Positions 17,185-27,400 of a stretch of DNA of 64,000 bases are shown piece after piece (position 1 is the stretch's first letter; the number at the start of each line of letters is the position of its first letter). The DNA is from JAXLVB01 sp046329195 (lineage in GTDB: Bacteria > Bacteroidota > Bacteroidia > Cytophagales > Spirosomataceae). The notes beneath the pieces are model-generated. The model was not told the DNA's origin. It made no database searches and saw only the letters and a program-made list of their open reading frames with translations. The stretch is from contig JAXLVB010000003.1 of assembly GCA_046329195.1 (NCBI GenBank), positions 868,001 to 932,000 of the forward strand, in the 5' to 3' direction. The position numbers and the translations under genes were made by a program.

Positions 17185-17325
17185 TGTTATAAGAGGGGAC
17201 TCAAGTACAGCTCGGTAACTAATTCATATAGAGCCATTTAAACTTTTTGAAAAAAATATAGTTTTATGTATATACCAATAAAATTTTATATTTTTACAAG
17301 AAATTATGAGTCTTTATTCTGTTTT

Positions 17326-17341
17326 TGGCACGTCTCTTGCA
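17326..17341 (+). promoter_or_regulatory. Sigma-54 (RpoN) -24/-12 promoter
   Basis: TGGCACG-TCTC-TTGCA is an exact match to the sigma-54 consensus TGGCACG-N4-TTGCW, with GG at 17327-17328 and GC at 17339-17340 at the required spacing. Transcription should start near 17352, giving a leader of about 50 nt before the small ORF at 17403. Such promoters need an AAA+ enhancer-binding protein; none is encoded in the window. I saw no other match of this quality here. Confidence 0.75.
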
Positions 17342-17402
17342 ATACCCAAAATAGGAGCAGTCAAAAACGTGGGAGGCTCCCTCTGACCACACCAATCAAA
17401 CT

Positions 17403-17552
17403 ATGAAAAAATTGAATCATCACCGTATCCTTCAATGGGTGGTGTTTATGCCTCTAATTGTACCGCTATGCATTGTTTCGGGCATCATTCAAGGAGTTAG
17501 TATGACCGTAGAGCGAGTGGTTGAACAAATCAAAATGGATATTGCATCCTAA
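17403..17552 (+). CDS. Small membrane protein, 49 aa, sigma-54 driven
   Basis: A short frame beginning MKKLNHHRILQWVVF and ending IKMDIAS. Residues about 11-33 form one hydrophobic segment (WVVFMPLIVPLCIVSGII), preceded by basic residues and followed by an amphipathic, charged tail (VERVVEQIKMD). This suits a single-pass inner-membrane peptide with its C-terminus possibly outside. I recognise no family. Support comes from the perfect sigma-54 promoter about 60 bp upstream and from the absence of any other gene in this 600-bp interval. It could instead be a leader of a regulatory RNA. Confidence 0.6.
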   Translation: MKKLNHHRILQWVVFMPLIVPLCIVSGIIQGVSMTVERVVEQIKMDIAS

Positions 17553-17728
17553 CAGTATCCGTTGAGTAAACTAATAAGATTTGCCCTAATGTGTAGAGTT
17601 GACGTTTTGCAATAGTTAAGTGCCTGATTTTTAAACAAAAACTCACTATTTGCTTAACAGTATAAAACTGAACAATAAGGTTAATCGTTTTCTGAATACT
17701 TCTGGCACGCCGATCTGTATCGGTGCTG

Positions 17729-18667
17729 TTATCGTTTTCCCTTCCACGAAATCATCAAGATACCTCCCATTACCAAAGCGGTTCCGAATAATTGCGGAAT
17801 GGTAACCTGCTCATTCAAGAAGTTATAGGCCATCAAAATCGTAACAACGGGCCCCACACTCGAAATAATAGAAGCATTATCAGACCCCACCAGATTAATC
17901 CCTTCGGCAGTTAAGAAGGTGGGAATTACCGTGGCAATGAGACCCATCAACAGACCCAAAAAGTAAAGTTGGGGGGGTAGGTGCATTAATTGCGAAAGGT
18001 CTTGGCTGATCAAAAAGTGCGTAAATACTACTCCCGACGCCATCATCATGGCGTAGCAGGTAAACCGAATAGAACCCATCTGGGCGATGAGCCGCCCTGC
18101 TCCAACCAAGTAAATGGCATAGGTGATAGCGCAGGTAAAAATCCAACTGGCACCGAGCCACAGATTTTTCTGCTCGCCAGCCTTTATATCATCTTTGAAC
18201 GCAATAGCGATTCCGATATACGACAACCCCACCGCAACGGCTTGCCAACGAGTTATCTTCTTTTTGTAAACTACCCCCATAATAGCCAGCACAATAGTTG
18301 GATACACAAACAGAATCAACCGCTCTACACTGGCTGTAACATATTGTAAGCCAATAAAATCGAACAAACTCGAAATGTAGTACCCCAAAAATCCCATTAG
18401 AGCAGTCCAACGCCACTGTAGATTGCTTAGGGTAATAGCATTGGGTTGGCGACTGAGCCGGTAAGCAATGATGATATAAAACGGCAGCGAAAACAGCATT
18501 CGCAAGGTCAGCAAGGTAATTGAACTGATGGGGTAGGAGTGATAAGCCCATTTAATCAATACCGCCTTGGTCGAAAAGCCACAGGCTCCCAAGAAAACAA
18601 ACAAAGCCCCCATCGCATAGCGTGTTTGGGGGCTTTGTTGTTCAATATATTGTCGAAAGTTAAGCAT
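17729..18667 (-). CDS. DMT-superfamily (EamA) transporter
   Basis: Inner-membrane transporter of 312 residues with about ten hydrophobic helices in two EamA repeats (about 15-155 and 165-310). The second repeat ends with the typical SSVGPVVTILMAY and QLFGTALVMGGILM pattern. EamA proteins export or import amino acids, nucleotides or other small metabolites; the substrate cannot be predicted. It follows typA on the same strand after 57 bp, so it may be co-transcribed with it. Confidence 0.9.
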   Translation of the reverse strand: MLNFRQYIEQQSPQTRYAMGALFVFLGACGFSTKAVLIKWAYHSYPISSITLLTLRMLFSLPFYIIIAYRLSRQPNAITLSNLQWRWTALMGFLGYYISSLFDFIGLQYVTASVERLILFVYPTIVLAIMGVVYKKKITRWQAVAVGLSYIGIAIAFKDDIKAGEQKNLWLGASWIFTCAITYAIYLVGAGRLIAQMGSIRFTCYAMMMASGVVFTHFLISQDLSQLMHLPPQLYFLGLLMGLIATVIPTFLTAEGINLVGSDNASIISSVGPVVTILMAYNFLNEQVTIPQLFGTALVMGGILMISWKGKR

Positions 18668-18724
18668 TGAAAGGCTGGTTAATAGGCTTTTCTTGGTTAG
18701 TAGCCTTGTTAACCAGCTGCTAAC

Positions 18725-20545
18725 TTAGGCCATTTCTAATTCGAGTTTTTGTGAGTAGCGTTTACGCTCGTTTTCGTCAAGGTAAATCTTCCTCATGCGG
18801 ATAGACTTAGGCGTGATTTCGAGGTACTCATCTTTCTGGATGTACTCCATGGCTTCTTCGAGCGAGAAATTGATTTTTGGGGCAATTTTCACGTTGTCAT
18901 CCGAGCCAGAAGCACGCATGTTAGTAAGTTTTTTGGCGTTTTGGAGATTCACCACCAAGTCATTCTGGCGGCTGTGCTCACCTACTACCATACCCATGTA
19001 GATTTCTTCGTTTGGATCAATAAAGAACACCCCACGGTCTTGAAGTTTATCAATGGAATAAGGAGTAGCAGGACCATTACCCATCGAAATCAACGAGCCA
19101 TTGATACGCCCAGGGATTTGTCCCCGATAGCTATCATACTCCTTAAAGCGGTGCGTCATCACAGCCTCACCAAAGGTAGCAGTGAGTACATCTGAACGCA
19201 AGCCAATCAAGCCACGAGACGGAATATCAAACTCCAAGTGCTGTAAGTCACCTTTGGGCTCCATCACTTTGAGCTCACCTTTGCGTTGGGTAGCCAATTC
19301 GATTACCTTTCCTGCGGTTTCGGCAGGTACGTCCACCACCAGCAATTCGATAGGCTCTAAGCGTTCGCCAAATTCACCTTCTTTGAACAACACCTGTGGC
19401 TGACCTACTTGTAATTCGTAACCTTCACGGCGCATGGTTTCAATCAATACCGACAAGTGCAGAATACCACGACCATACACCAAGAATTTATCTTCAGAAT
19501 CGGTAGGCTGTACCCGAAGAGCCAAGTTCTTTTCGGTTTCTTTAAACAAGCGGTCACGCAAATGGCGAGAAGTTACGAACTTCCCTTCTTTGCCAAAGAA
19601 TGGCGAGTTGTTAATGGTAAACAACATGCTCATCGTAGGCTCGTCCACCGCAATCCGTGTTAATGGCTCTGGGTTTTCGGCATCGGTTACGGTATCGCCA
19701 ATTTCAAAGTCATCTAAGCCCGTAATGGCACAGATGTCGCCCGCCTTTACTTCGGCTACTTTCTGACGACCCAAACCTTCAAATACTTGCAATTCTTTGA
19801 TTCTCAATTTTTTGATAGAACCATCTGCTTTACACAAGGCAATCGGCGTGTTTTCACGAAGCGTACCTCTATACACCCGACCAATGGCAATCCGACCTAC
19901 AAACGACGAGTAGTCGAGCGAGGTGATTTGCATTTGTGGAAGTCCTTCTTTGTAAGGGGCCGCCGGAATATGCTCCACGATGGCATCCAACAAAGCCGTG
20001 ATGTCTTCGGCCGGTGTTTTCCAGTCAAGGCTCATCCAGCCTTGTTTTGACGAACCAAACAAGGTCACAAAGTCCAACTGGTCTTCGGTGGCCTCCAAGT
20101 TAAACATCAAGTCAAATACGGCTTCTTGTACTTCGTCGGGGCGGCAGTTTTCTTTATCCACTTTGTTGACCACCACAATAGGCTTCAAGCCTAGCTGAAT
20201 GGCCTTGCTCAATACAAAGCGAGTCTGTGGCATAGGGCCTTCAAAGGCATCTACCAACAGCAACACACCGTCGGCCATTTTTAATACCCGCTCTACCTCA
20301 CCACCAAAATCGGCGTGGCCAGGGGTATCAATAATGTTGATTTTTACGTCTTTATAGCGAACCGATACGTTTTTTGAGACAATAGTGATGCCTCGTTCAC
20401 GTTCAAGGTCGTTGTTGTCCAAAATAAGTTCGCCTGTTTCTTGGTTGTCACGTAAGATTTTGGAGGCATGGATGATTTTGTCAACCAGTGTAGTTTTGCC
20501 GTGGTCAACGTGAGCAATAATGGCGATGTTACGAATGCTTTGCAT
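18725..20545 (-). CDS. typA: Ribosome-associated translational GTPase TypA/BipA
   Basis: Translation-factor GTPase of 606 residues that binds the ribosome and aids growth under stress and 50S assembly at low temperature. G1 is AHVDHGKTT at 11-19, G2 RGITI near 50, G3 DTPGHADFGG near 74 and G4 NKVD near 128. EF-G-like domains II, III and V follow, then the TypA-specific C-terminal domain (GVFFIDPNEEIYMGM, then a basic end). Length and order are normal. The EamA transporter follows. Confidence 0.97.
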   Translation of the reverse strand: MQSIRNIAIIAHVDHGKTTLVDKIIHASKILRDNQETGELILDNNDLERERGITIVSKNVSVRYKDVKINIIDTPGHADFGGEVERVLKMADGVLLLVDAFEGPMPQTRFVLSKAIQLGLKPIVVVNKVDKENCRPDEVQEAVFDLMFNLEATEDQLDFVTLFGSSKQGWMSLDWKTPAEDITALLDAIVEHIPAAPYKEGLPQMQITSLDYSSFVGRIAIGRVYRGTLRENTPIALCKADGSIKKLRIKELQVFEGLGRQKVAEVKAGDICAITGLDDFEIGDTVTDAENPEPLTRIAVDEPTMSMLFTINNSPFFGKEGKFVTSRHLRDRLFKETEKNLALRVQPTDSEDKFLVYGRGILHLSVLIETMRREGYELQVGQPQVLFKEGEFGERLEPIELLVVDVPAETAGKVIELATQRKGELKVMEPKGDLQHLEFDIPSRGLIGLRSDVLTATFGEAVMTHRFKEYDSYRGQIPGRINGSLISMGNGPATPYSIDKLQDRGVFFIDPNEEIYMGMVVGEHSRQNDLVVNLQNAKKLTNMRASGSDDNVKIAPKINFSLEEAMEYIQKDEYLEITPKSIRMRKIYLDENERKRYSQKLELEMA

Positions 20546-21032
20546 GTGTTATGCGTTATGGTTAATCGTTTTGGAGCTGTCAATGGATGTTTGATGACCG
20601 CCTCACTAAGATGAAGTTAAAATCTACCAAGCCTTTTTACAAACAATACAGGTTGGTAGAGATAGATGGAGGCATGTTATCTTTTTGCTCCATCAAACGC
20701 TGAAAGAGCAACCCCTAACGATGAAAAAACCGAAGATGAAATAAATACCTCTGAAAATGTTCGCAAAGTTACTGAAAATATATTAGAAAAGTGATATTTA
20801 TTTTATGTTAATCATTTGATTTATACTAATTAGTATTTAAAAAGTACTATTTAAGTGAATTGTAGTGTAAAACTTCTTGAATCATTTGCCTAAATTGCGC
20901 TAAATTCACGGGTTATGGATAATCCTCCTACAGGCTTACTACTGTAGAACCCATAGATTTATCACCGTACAAAACAGCAAAGGCTGTGATGGGGTGTAGT
21001 TAACGAGTACAAAAATCAATCTTTCATCAAAA
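20546..21032. other. 487-bp divergent intergenic region (typA / comM)
   Basis: It carries the promoters of typA (minus) and comM (plus). CAAAGTTA at 20764-20771 reads TAACTTTG on the minus strand, a possible -7 element, but no clear -33 partner is visible. Otherwise AT-rich, with no gene or structured RNA that I recognise. Confidence 0.5.
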
Positions 21033-22571
21033 ATGCTTGCAAAGACGTTTGGCGCAGCCGTGTATGGGGTCAATGCCACCATGATTACGGTAGAAGTAAC
21101 GGTAGGACAAGGACAAAAATTCTTCTTGGTAGGTTTGCCCGACAGCGCTGTCAAAGAAAGTGAACAGCGGGTAGAGTCGGCCATTAAGTACATTGGTTAT
21201 GATTTTCCTCGCCAAAAGGTGGTGGTCAATTTAGCCCCTGCCGATATTCGGAAAGAAGGCTCCGCCTACGATTTACCCATAGCGCTATCCATTCTGCACG
21301 CTTCTGGGCAAGTCAATCTTAAGGAGTTAGAAAGTTACGTCATTATGGGCGAGCTCGCCCTCGACGGTATTTTGCGCCCCATCAAAGGGGTGTTGCCTAT
21401 TGCCATCGAAGCCCGCAAAAATCAGTTTAAGGGCTTTATCTTGCCCAAAGAAAACGCCAACGAGGCCTCTATCGTCAATAACCTCGACATCATTGGGGTA
21501 GAAACCTTGCAAGAAGCCGTGGACTTCCTGCGAGGAAAAAAGAGTATTGAGCCAACCGTAACCGATACTCGTGAGTTGTTTTTTAACTCGCAAAACGACT
21601 ATGAGGCGGATTTCTCGCACGTGCAAGGGCAAGAAAACATCAAGCGAGCCTTAGAAATCGCCGCCGCAGGCGGGCACAACGTCATCATGATTGGCCCTCC
21701 GGGTGCTGGCAAAACCATGCTAGCCAAGCGATTACCGACTATTTTGCCTCCTCTAACGCTCCTTGAAGCGCTCGAAACCACCAAAATCCATTCAGTAGCT
21801 GGAAAGCTGGGCGCACAAGCAACGTTGATTTCTCGCCGTCCGTTTCGGTCGCCGCACCATACCATCAGCGATGCCGCCTTGGTAGGCGGTGGCAGTAATC
21901 CGCAGCCCGGCGAAATCTCCTTAGCTCACAACGGGGTGCTGTTTCTGGACGAACTCCCCGAGTTTAAGCGGTCGGCCCTGGAAGTGATGCGACAGCCCTT
22001 AGAAGAACGAAAAGTGTCTATTTCGAGAGCACGTTGGGCGGTGGAGTTTCCATCGAGTTTTATGCTGATAGCCAGCATGAATCCCTGCCCCTGTGGCTAT
22101 TACAACCACCCCGAAAAAGAATGTGTATGCCCGCCTGGGGCTGTTCAGAAGTACCTAAACAAGATTTCGGGTCCCCTACTCGACCGCATTGACCTGCACG
22201 TGGAGGTAACACCCGTGAATTTTGACCAACTATCGTCAAACCGTAAGGCCGAGACCAGCGAAGCGATTCGGGAGCGAGTGGTGAAAGCTCGTGAAATTCA
22301 GACTGTTCGGTTCAAAGAGTCCAAGGGTATTTACTCCAACGCCATGATGCCTTCTGAAATGGTCAAAGACATTTGTGCCCTATCCGAAGCAGGTAAAATG
22401 TTGCTCAAAACGGCCATGAACCGCTTGCAACTCTCGGCCCGTGCCTATGACCGCATCTTACGAGTCTCCCGCACCATTGCCGACCTATCCGATTCCGAAG
22501 ACATCAAAATCGAACACTTGGCCGAAGCCATCCAATACAGAAGTTTAGATCGAGAGAATTGGGCGGGGTGA
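21033..22571 (+). CDS. comM: YifB/ComM-family Mg-chelatase-like AAA+ ATPase
   Basis: A 512-residue protein: an N-terminal Lon-protease-like fold (about 1-170), an AAA+ Mg-chelatase core with Walker A GPPGAGKT at 221-228 and Walker B near FLDELPEF (about residue 305), a Cys-rich loop (NPCPCGYYNHPEKECVCPP, about 345-365), and a C-terminal helical Mg_chelatase_C domain. ComM is a hexameric branch-migration helicase that helps integrate ssDNA in natural transformation; in other bacteria its role is less clear. Single gene, ending before a bidirectional terminator. Confidence 0.93.
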   Translation: MLAKTFGAAVYGVNATMITVEVTVGQGQKFFLVGLPDSAVKESEQRVESAIKYIGYDFPRQKVVVNLAPADIRKEGSAYDLPIALSILHASGQVNLKELESYVIMGELALDGILRPIKGVLPIAIEARKNQFKGFILPKENANEASIVNNLDIIGVETLQEAVDFLRGKKSIEPTVTDTRELFFNSQNDYEADFSHVQGQENIKRALEIAAAGGHNVIMIGPPGAGKTMLAKRLPTILPPLTLLEALETTKIHSVAGKLGAQATLISRRPFRSPHHTISDAALVGGGSNPQPGEISLAHNGVLFLDELPEFKRSALEVMRQPLEERKVSISRARWAVEFPSSFMLIASMNPCPCGYYNHPEKECVCPPGAVQKYLNKISGPLLDRIDLHVEVTPVNFDQLSSNRKAETSEAIRERVVKAREIQTVRFKESKGIYSNAMMPSEMVKDICALSEAGKMLLKTAMNRLQLSARAYDRILRVSRTIADLSDSEDIKIEHLAEAIQYRSLDRENWAG

Positions 22572-22636
22572 GATTCAATTTGAAAATTTGAGGATTTATA
22601 AACGACTGCTATGCGATTTGGAAATACTACCCTCGG

Positions 22637-22652
22637 GCTGTCCCTTGACAGC
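22637..22652. repeat. Tetraloop palindrome GCTGTC-CCTT-GACAGC
   Basis: A 6-bp-arm palindrome with a 4-nt loop whose core TGTC-CCYT-GACA also occurs at 34246-34267 and in the left arm at 54087. Confidence 0.5.
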
Positions 22653-22817
22653 TTGAAAACTTGCCTGTGCTGTAATTTGCAATTAGGCCGTACTGTGGAG
22701 ATAGCAACGCTACAAAAGTATTTCTAATTTCTCTACGATTGCGTTACAAACGCTAAACCACAATCGCCCCAACTACAAGTCGAGGCGAGCAAGGGTGATG
22801 TATTCAGTTAATTCTCA

Positions 22818-22852
22818 AAAAAAGGTCGAGCCTAGGTGGCTCGACCTTTTTT
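22818..22852. terminator. Bidirectional rho-independent terminator
   Basis: AAAAAAGGTCGAGCC and GGCTCGACCTTTTTT are exact complements around a 5-nt loop, so both strands end in a T-run. It serves comM (plus) and the susC-susD unit (minus). Confidence 0.92.
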
Positions 22853-22908
22853 GCTTCACTTTTAACCATGCCTTTTCGGCTTTTGAAACCCTTAACCTGT
22901 AGGTTTTA

Positions 22909-24429
22909 TTACTTATCCCACCATACTTTGGTATCGAGGTCGTCGGTGCCTTGGCGACCAATGGCTTCTTTGACATTGGTGCTATTGACCGAAATCTCAG
23001 AGTTAGGATAAGTCAGGCGGCGGATAAAGTCGCCTTTGATGCTCTTGCCAGGGAATGGATTTGGCGTCAGTTTAGGGAAACCTGATCTTCTGAAGTTAGC
23101 AAAAGCCTCGGGTCCATTCAAAAATGACGCAACCCAGTATTGCGTGTTAATTTGCTCTAAAGCATTGGCAGTGACCAATGGATTATTTTTGAGATAGGTA
23201 TCAATATCTGCTGCGGCCACTGCCGAGTTGGCATCGTAGCTGGCCAATTGCTCCATGTGCGCTCTTACTCCTTTGGTGTAGAAGTCCGACACTGTGCCGG
23301 TGGTCCAGCCACGTTGGGCGGCTTCGGCCAAAAGCAGTTGCGTCTGTGCGTACGTTACCAAGAACATAGGAGCGGTGTTTTTGCCCATCCGGGTTCTATC
23401 TAACTGCGTAAAATCATAGAAGCTCGCCAGTTTGGCTGCGGCTACTGGGCCACTAATGGTGTTGTTATCATAGCCAAACGGCATTCCAATTTGTACGGCA
23501 GGGTCGGTATTGGCTCGTGAAGCTACTTGGGCTGTACCAGAAGTAGCCCCTACATAACGCACGGCGATGGACTTGAGGCGAGGGTCGCTGGTTGATTTGA
23601 GGTAATCTACAAACGGTGCGGCCAAGTAGAAGTTAGCGGCCTCAGTAGAGTTGAGCATTTGACCAACGCCATTAGTGTAGTTAGCGTCATGCTTGATGAA
23701 CGCATTATCGCTGTTGGCAGCCATAACCCCTCCAGCTACGGCCTTTTGTACGGTAGCTTGAGCCGTAGTGGCATCAACTTTGCTTAGGCGCATTCCTGCA
23801 CGGAGCAAAAGCGAATTACCTAATTTTTTCCATTTGGCTATGTCGCCACCATACAATACATCGGCGGTCTCGATGGTTTTTGTAGCATCCAAAGCCCCTG
23901 TGGCCTCGGTCAACTCTTTGATGATGTCGGTATAAATAGACTGCTGGGTATCGTATTTAGGCAACACGATTTGGTCCGTGTACCCTTTGGCCGCTTGGCT
24001 ATACGGAATATCGCCGTACGAATCGGTCAAAACCATAAACGCATAGGCTTGCCAAATACGAGCCATGTTATAGAGGTTGCTACGAGCGGTATTAGACTTT
24101 ACTGATACAATCACATCATAGGTGTTGCGAACCACGCTCCGATAGTACCGTTGCCAGATTTGCTGGGTATTGTCACGGTTGTCTTGGTTGAAGTTAGCGC
24201 CAGTAAGTACCCCCGAGTTGGGCGATACCATCTGCTGCACAACCCCTACTTCATACGACACAATTCCACTAGGGAACGACAGGTTGATAAGCGCATTATT
24301 GAACGTAAAAACAGGATTAATAGAAGTCGCTGCAGTTTTGTTGATATTGAGGTCATCAAACCCTTTGTCACAAGACGAAGCAAGCAACATACAACTGCCG
24401 AGCGTCAGAAAATAGAGTATCTTTTTCAT
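22909..24429 (-). CDS. SusD/RagB-like outer-membrane nutrient-binding lipoprotein
   Basis: Surface lipoprotein that captures substrate and hands it to its SusC partner. It has 506 residues with a lipobox ending in Cys20 (LASSC). The body is rich in SusD-type TPR helices, and the pattern (QQIWQRYYRSV, FMVLTDSYGDIPYSQA, then AGMRLSKVD) fits the SusD-like_2 subfamily. It starts 12 bp after the susC stop. The ligand is not readable; the upstream gluconate kinase and 6-phosphogluconate dehydrogenase genes hint at a sugar-acid-containing substrate. Confidence 0.94.
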   Translation of the reverse strand: MKKILYFLTLGSCMLLASSCDKGFDDLNINKTAATSINPVFTFNNALINLSFPSGIVSYEVGVVQQMVSPNSGVLTGANFNQDNRDNTQQIWQRYYRSVVRNTYDVIVSVKSNTARSNLYNMARIWQAYAFMVLTDSYGDIPYSQAAKGYTDQIVLPKYDTQQSIYTDIIKELTEATGALDATKTIETADVLYGGDIAKWKKLGNSLLLRAGMRLSKVDATTAQATVQKAVAGGVMAANSDNAFIKHDANYTNGVGQMLNSTEAANFYLAAPFVDYLKSTSDPRLKSIAVRYVGATSGTAQVASRANTDPAVQIGMPFGYDNNTISGPVAAAKLASFYDFTQLDRTRMGKNTAPMFLVTYAQTQLLLAEAAQRGWTTGTVSDFYTKGVRAHMEQLASYDANSAVAAADIDTYLKNNPLVTANALEQINTQYWVASFLNGPEAFANFRRSGFPKLTPNPFPGKSIKGDFIRRLTYPNSEISVNSTNVKEAIGRQGTDDLDTKVWWDK

Positions 24430-24441
24430 TGCTTGATTGAG

Positions 24442-27400
24442 TTAGAATTTGACATTAAGATTGAAGCCCATGCTGCGAGTGGTTGGTAAGCCTGTTGACT
24501 CCATACCCGCCAAGTTGTCTGACGAGTACCCAAACGACTCAGGGTCAATGTTTGGCACCCATTTTTTGAGCAGCAGTACGTTGTTCGCTACAAAGCTCAA
24601 CTTCACGGCTTTGATAGGGAAATTCTTCGGTAAGAACTTCGTGAAGTCATAGCCGGCTGTGATTTGGCGAAGTTTCCAGTAGCCGCCGTTATACACCACA
24701 GGCTCAATCAGTGCCAATGAACGCACCACCGACCAGTAGTCTTGTACAGGGGCTTTCACGGTGTTTACTTCACCCTTATCATTGACACCTACACCCAAGA
24801 CACCGCCATCACGGCCATCTAAGGTCATTTTGTGCAAACCATGACGCACGGCGTTGAAGTTAGTACCCGACAGCATCATATTACCCAACTTGAAGTCAAT
24901 CAAGAACGAAAGGCTAACTCCTTTATAATTGAAGGCATTGTTGATACCCCCTACCCACTTTGGTAAGGCGCTACCATACGAAATCAAATCGGCGGTACGA
25001 AGCGGAATACCATTACCACCAAACACCATACGTCCTTGGCTGTCACGTCTGAATCCAAATCCATAGATTTGACCCATTTCTTCACCTACCACCTGGCGGA
25101 GTTCACCGTTAAACACGTGCGTACCTACGGTGATACGCTCGCCTGGGTTATCAGTCAATAAACTCAACACTTTGGTTTTGTTGTAAGAGCCGTTGAATGT
25201 AATATCCCACTGAAATGCTTTTGTTTTGATAGGAACGATATTAATCAACATTTCAACCCCTCTGTTTTGGCTTCTACCGCTGTTGATGAGTGTAGATACA
25301 AAACCCGAAGCGTCCGAAATTTGCGCCGATACAATTTGGTCGGTGGTGATTTTTTGGTAAGCAGCAAAATCAATACCCAAGCGGTTGTTGAAGAGTTTCA
25401 GTTCTAAACCAATTTCCGATTCCGCAATACGCATTGGGCGCAAGCCAGCATTGGGCACGGTAGTACCTTGCGAACCACCCACGGGCTGTCCAGCACCTGA
25501 CGGGTTAGCAAACAAGTTGGAGTTAATACCGTAGAACAGGTTGTTTGAATATGGAGACACGTCGGTATCGCTACCCACTTCGGCATAAGCAGCCCGCAAT
25601 TTCCCAAAACTCAACCAGCGTGGCATGTTTTCAAACGCTTGAGAGAACACAAAGCTACCTGACAAAGAGGGATAAAGAATACTTCTATTTTCAGGAGAAA
25701 GCGTTGAAAACCAGTCATTTCTGGCGGTTACGTTTATAAACACAAAATTCTTGTATGAAAATTCGCCAGAGCCATACACCGAGTTAACGGCCCGTTCGGA
25801 CAAACCATAAATAGGGTCTTTTACCCGTCCGTTCATGACCGTGTAGAGGCCACGTACCACAAAGTCGGTTACTTGTACGCTATTCAAGTCGGAACGGCGG
25901 TACATTTGGTTGCCCCCTACGTTGAGGTCAATTCCGAAGTCACCGAAGGTCTTGCTAGCCGAAATCAAGATGTCCATGTTGGTTTCACGGAAGCGGCGAG
26001 ATTCTTGGGTATAAACCCCGTTCACAAAACCTGCTGGAGCCGCAGCCAATGAAGCCTGACCGGTTGGGAAGTTGTTGTAGTCTTGGTCACGTGACCAGAA
26101 GTCTTGCCCTACACGGCCTTGCACAAACAACCACGGTAAAATTTTGTACTTCACTGAGACATTCCCAAAAAGACGGTCACGACGGATGTTTTGGAACTGT
26201 TGCGACAGCGTGAAGTAAGGATTGGTACGGTTTAAAAAGCGTGAATAGACAAACTCGTTGCCGTCGGCGTTGAATTTCTTCGCCTCTAGCAAATCAAGTG
26301 GCATGGAGTTAGCCAAGTTGTAAAGTGCCGTCGGAATCGAGTTATCTTGGTTAGCAATGTTTGGTGGGTTTTTGTTGTACTCGTTAGAGTAGTTGATGTT
26401 ACCCGCCACGCTCAATTGCGAAGACAAATCATACGCAAAACCTAGGTTGATAGTCTTACGATTAAAGGTGTTGTTAGGTACAATCCCTTTGCTGTCCATA
26501 TTGGCAAACGAAAGATTGAGGCCGCCTTTGTCGTTGGCAGTAGAGATACTCACCGTATTGGTAAAGTTGGACCCATCTCTGAAAAAGTTCCGAATGCGGT
26601 TGTAAACTGGAGCATACGGCACCGTTACCCCATCAAACAATACTTGGGTCATCCCTGGCTGGAATTTCTCTCCAAACGACCACTGTCCCGACGTAGGGTT
26701 GGGTGTAGTAGGACGCACGCCGTTTTCGCCCTGACCGTATTCGTACTGATAGTCTGTAAAATCGAGCGGTGTTTCGTTGGTAAAGTTGGTATTGTACGTT
26801 ACACCAATACCTCTTCCACTACCTTTTGACTTGGTTGTAATCATCAATACCCCGTCTTTGGCACGAGAACCATATAAAGCCGCCGCAGTGGCGCCTTTCA
26901 GTACGGTCATGCTCTCGATGTCGTCGGGGTTGATACTTGACAAACCATCGCCACCGTCAGAGGTGTTACCACCACCACGTACGCCAATGGAGTTGTCGGC
27001 ACCTGCATTACCAGGGTTTGTACCAAAGTTGGTGTTGTCTATAGGCACCCCGTTGATAACGATGAGGGGGTTGTTTTGACCCGAAATAGAGGACTGCCCT
27101 CTAATCCGAATTTTAGAAGTACCGCCAGGTCCTGTGCCTAAGCCCGAAATGTTTACCCCTGCAATTTTGCCTTGCAGCGTGTTCACAAAGTTAGGGGTAC
27201 GGTTTTCGGTGATGGCTTCGGCATTGACGGTAGCGGTAGCGTAGCCCAGTTTTTTAGCATCTTTTTTGATACCTAAGGCCGTTACAACCACTTCTTCGAG
27301 GGCTTTGGCATCTTCTTGAAGCGATACATCTACTCGGCTACGGTTGTTGATTTTAACATCTTGACTAACAAAGCCGATGTACCGAAACTGCAAGGTTCCG

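Larger units (their letters stand above)
22572..22908. other. 337-bp convergent intergenic region (comM / susD)
   Basis: It contains a tetraloop palindrome (22637-22652) and a strong bidirectional terminator (22818-22852). I see no gene. Confidence 0.65.
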
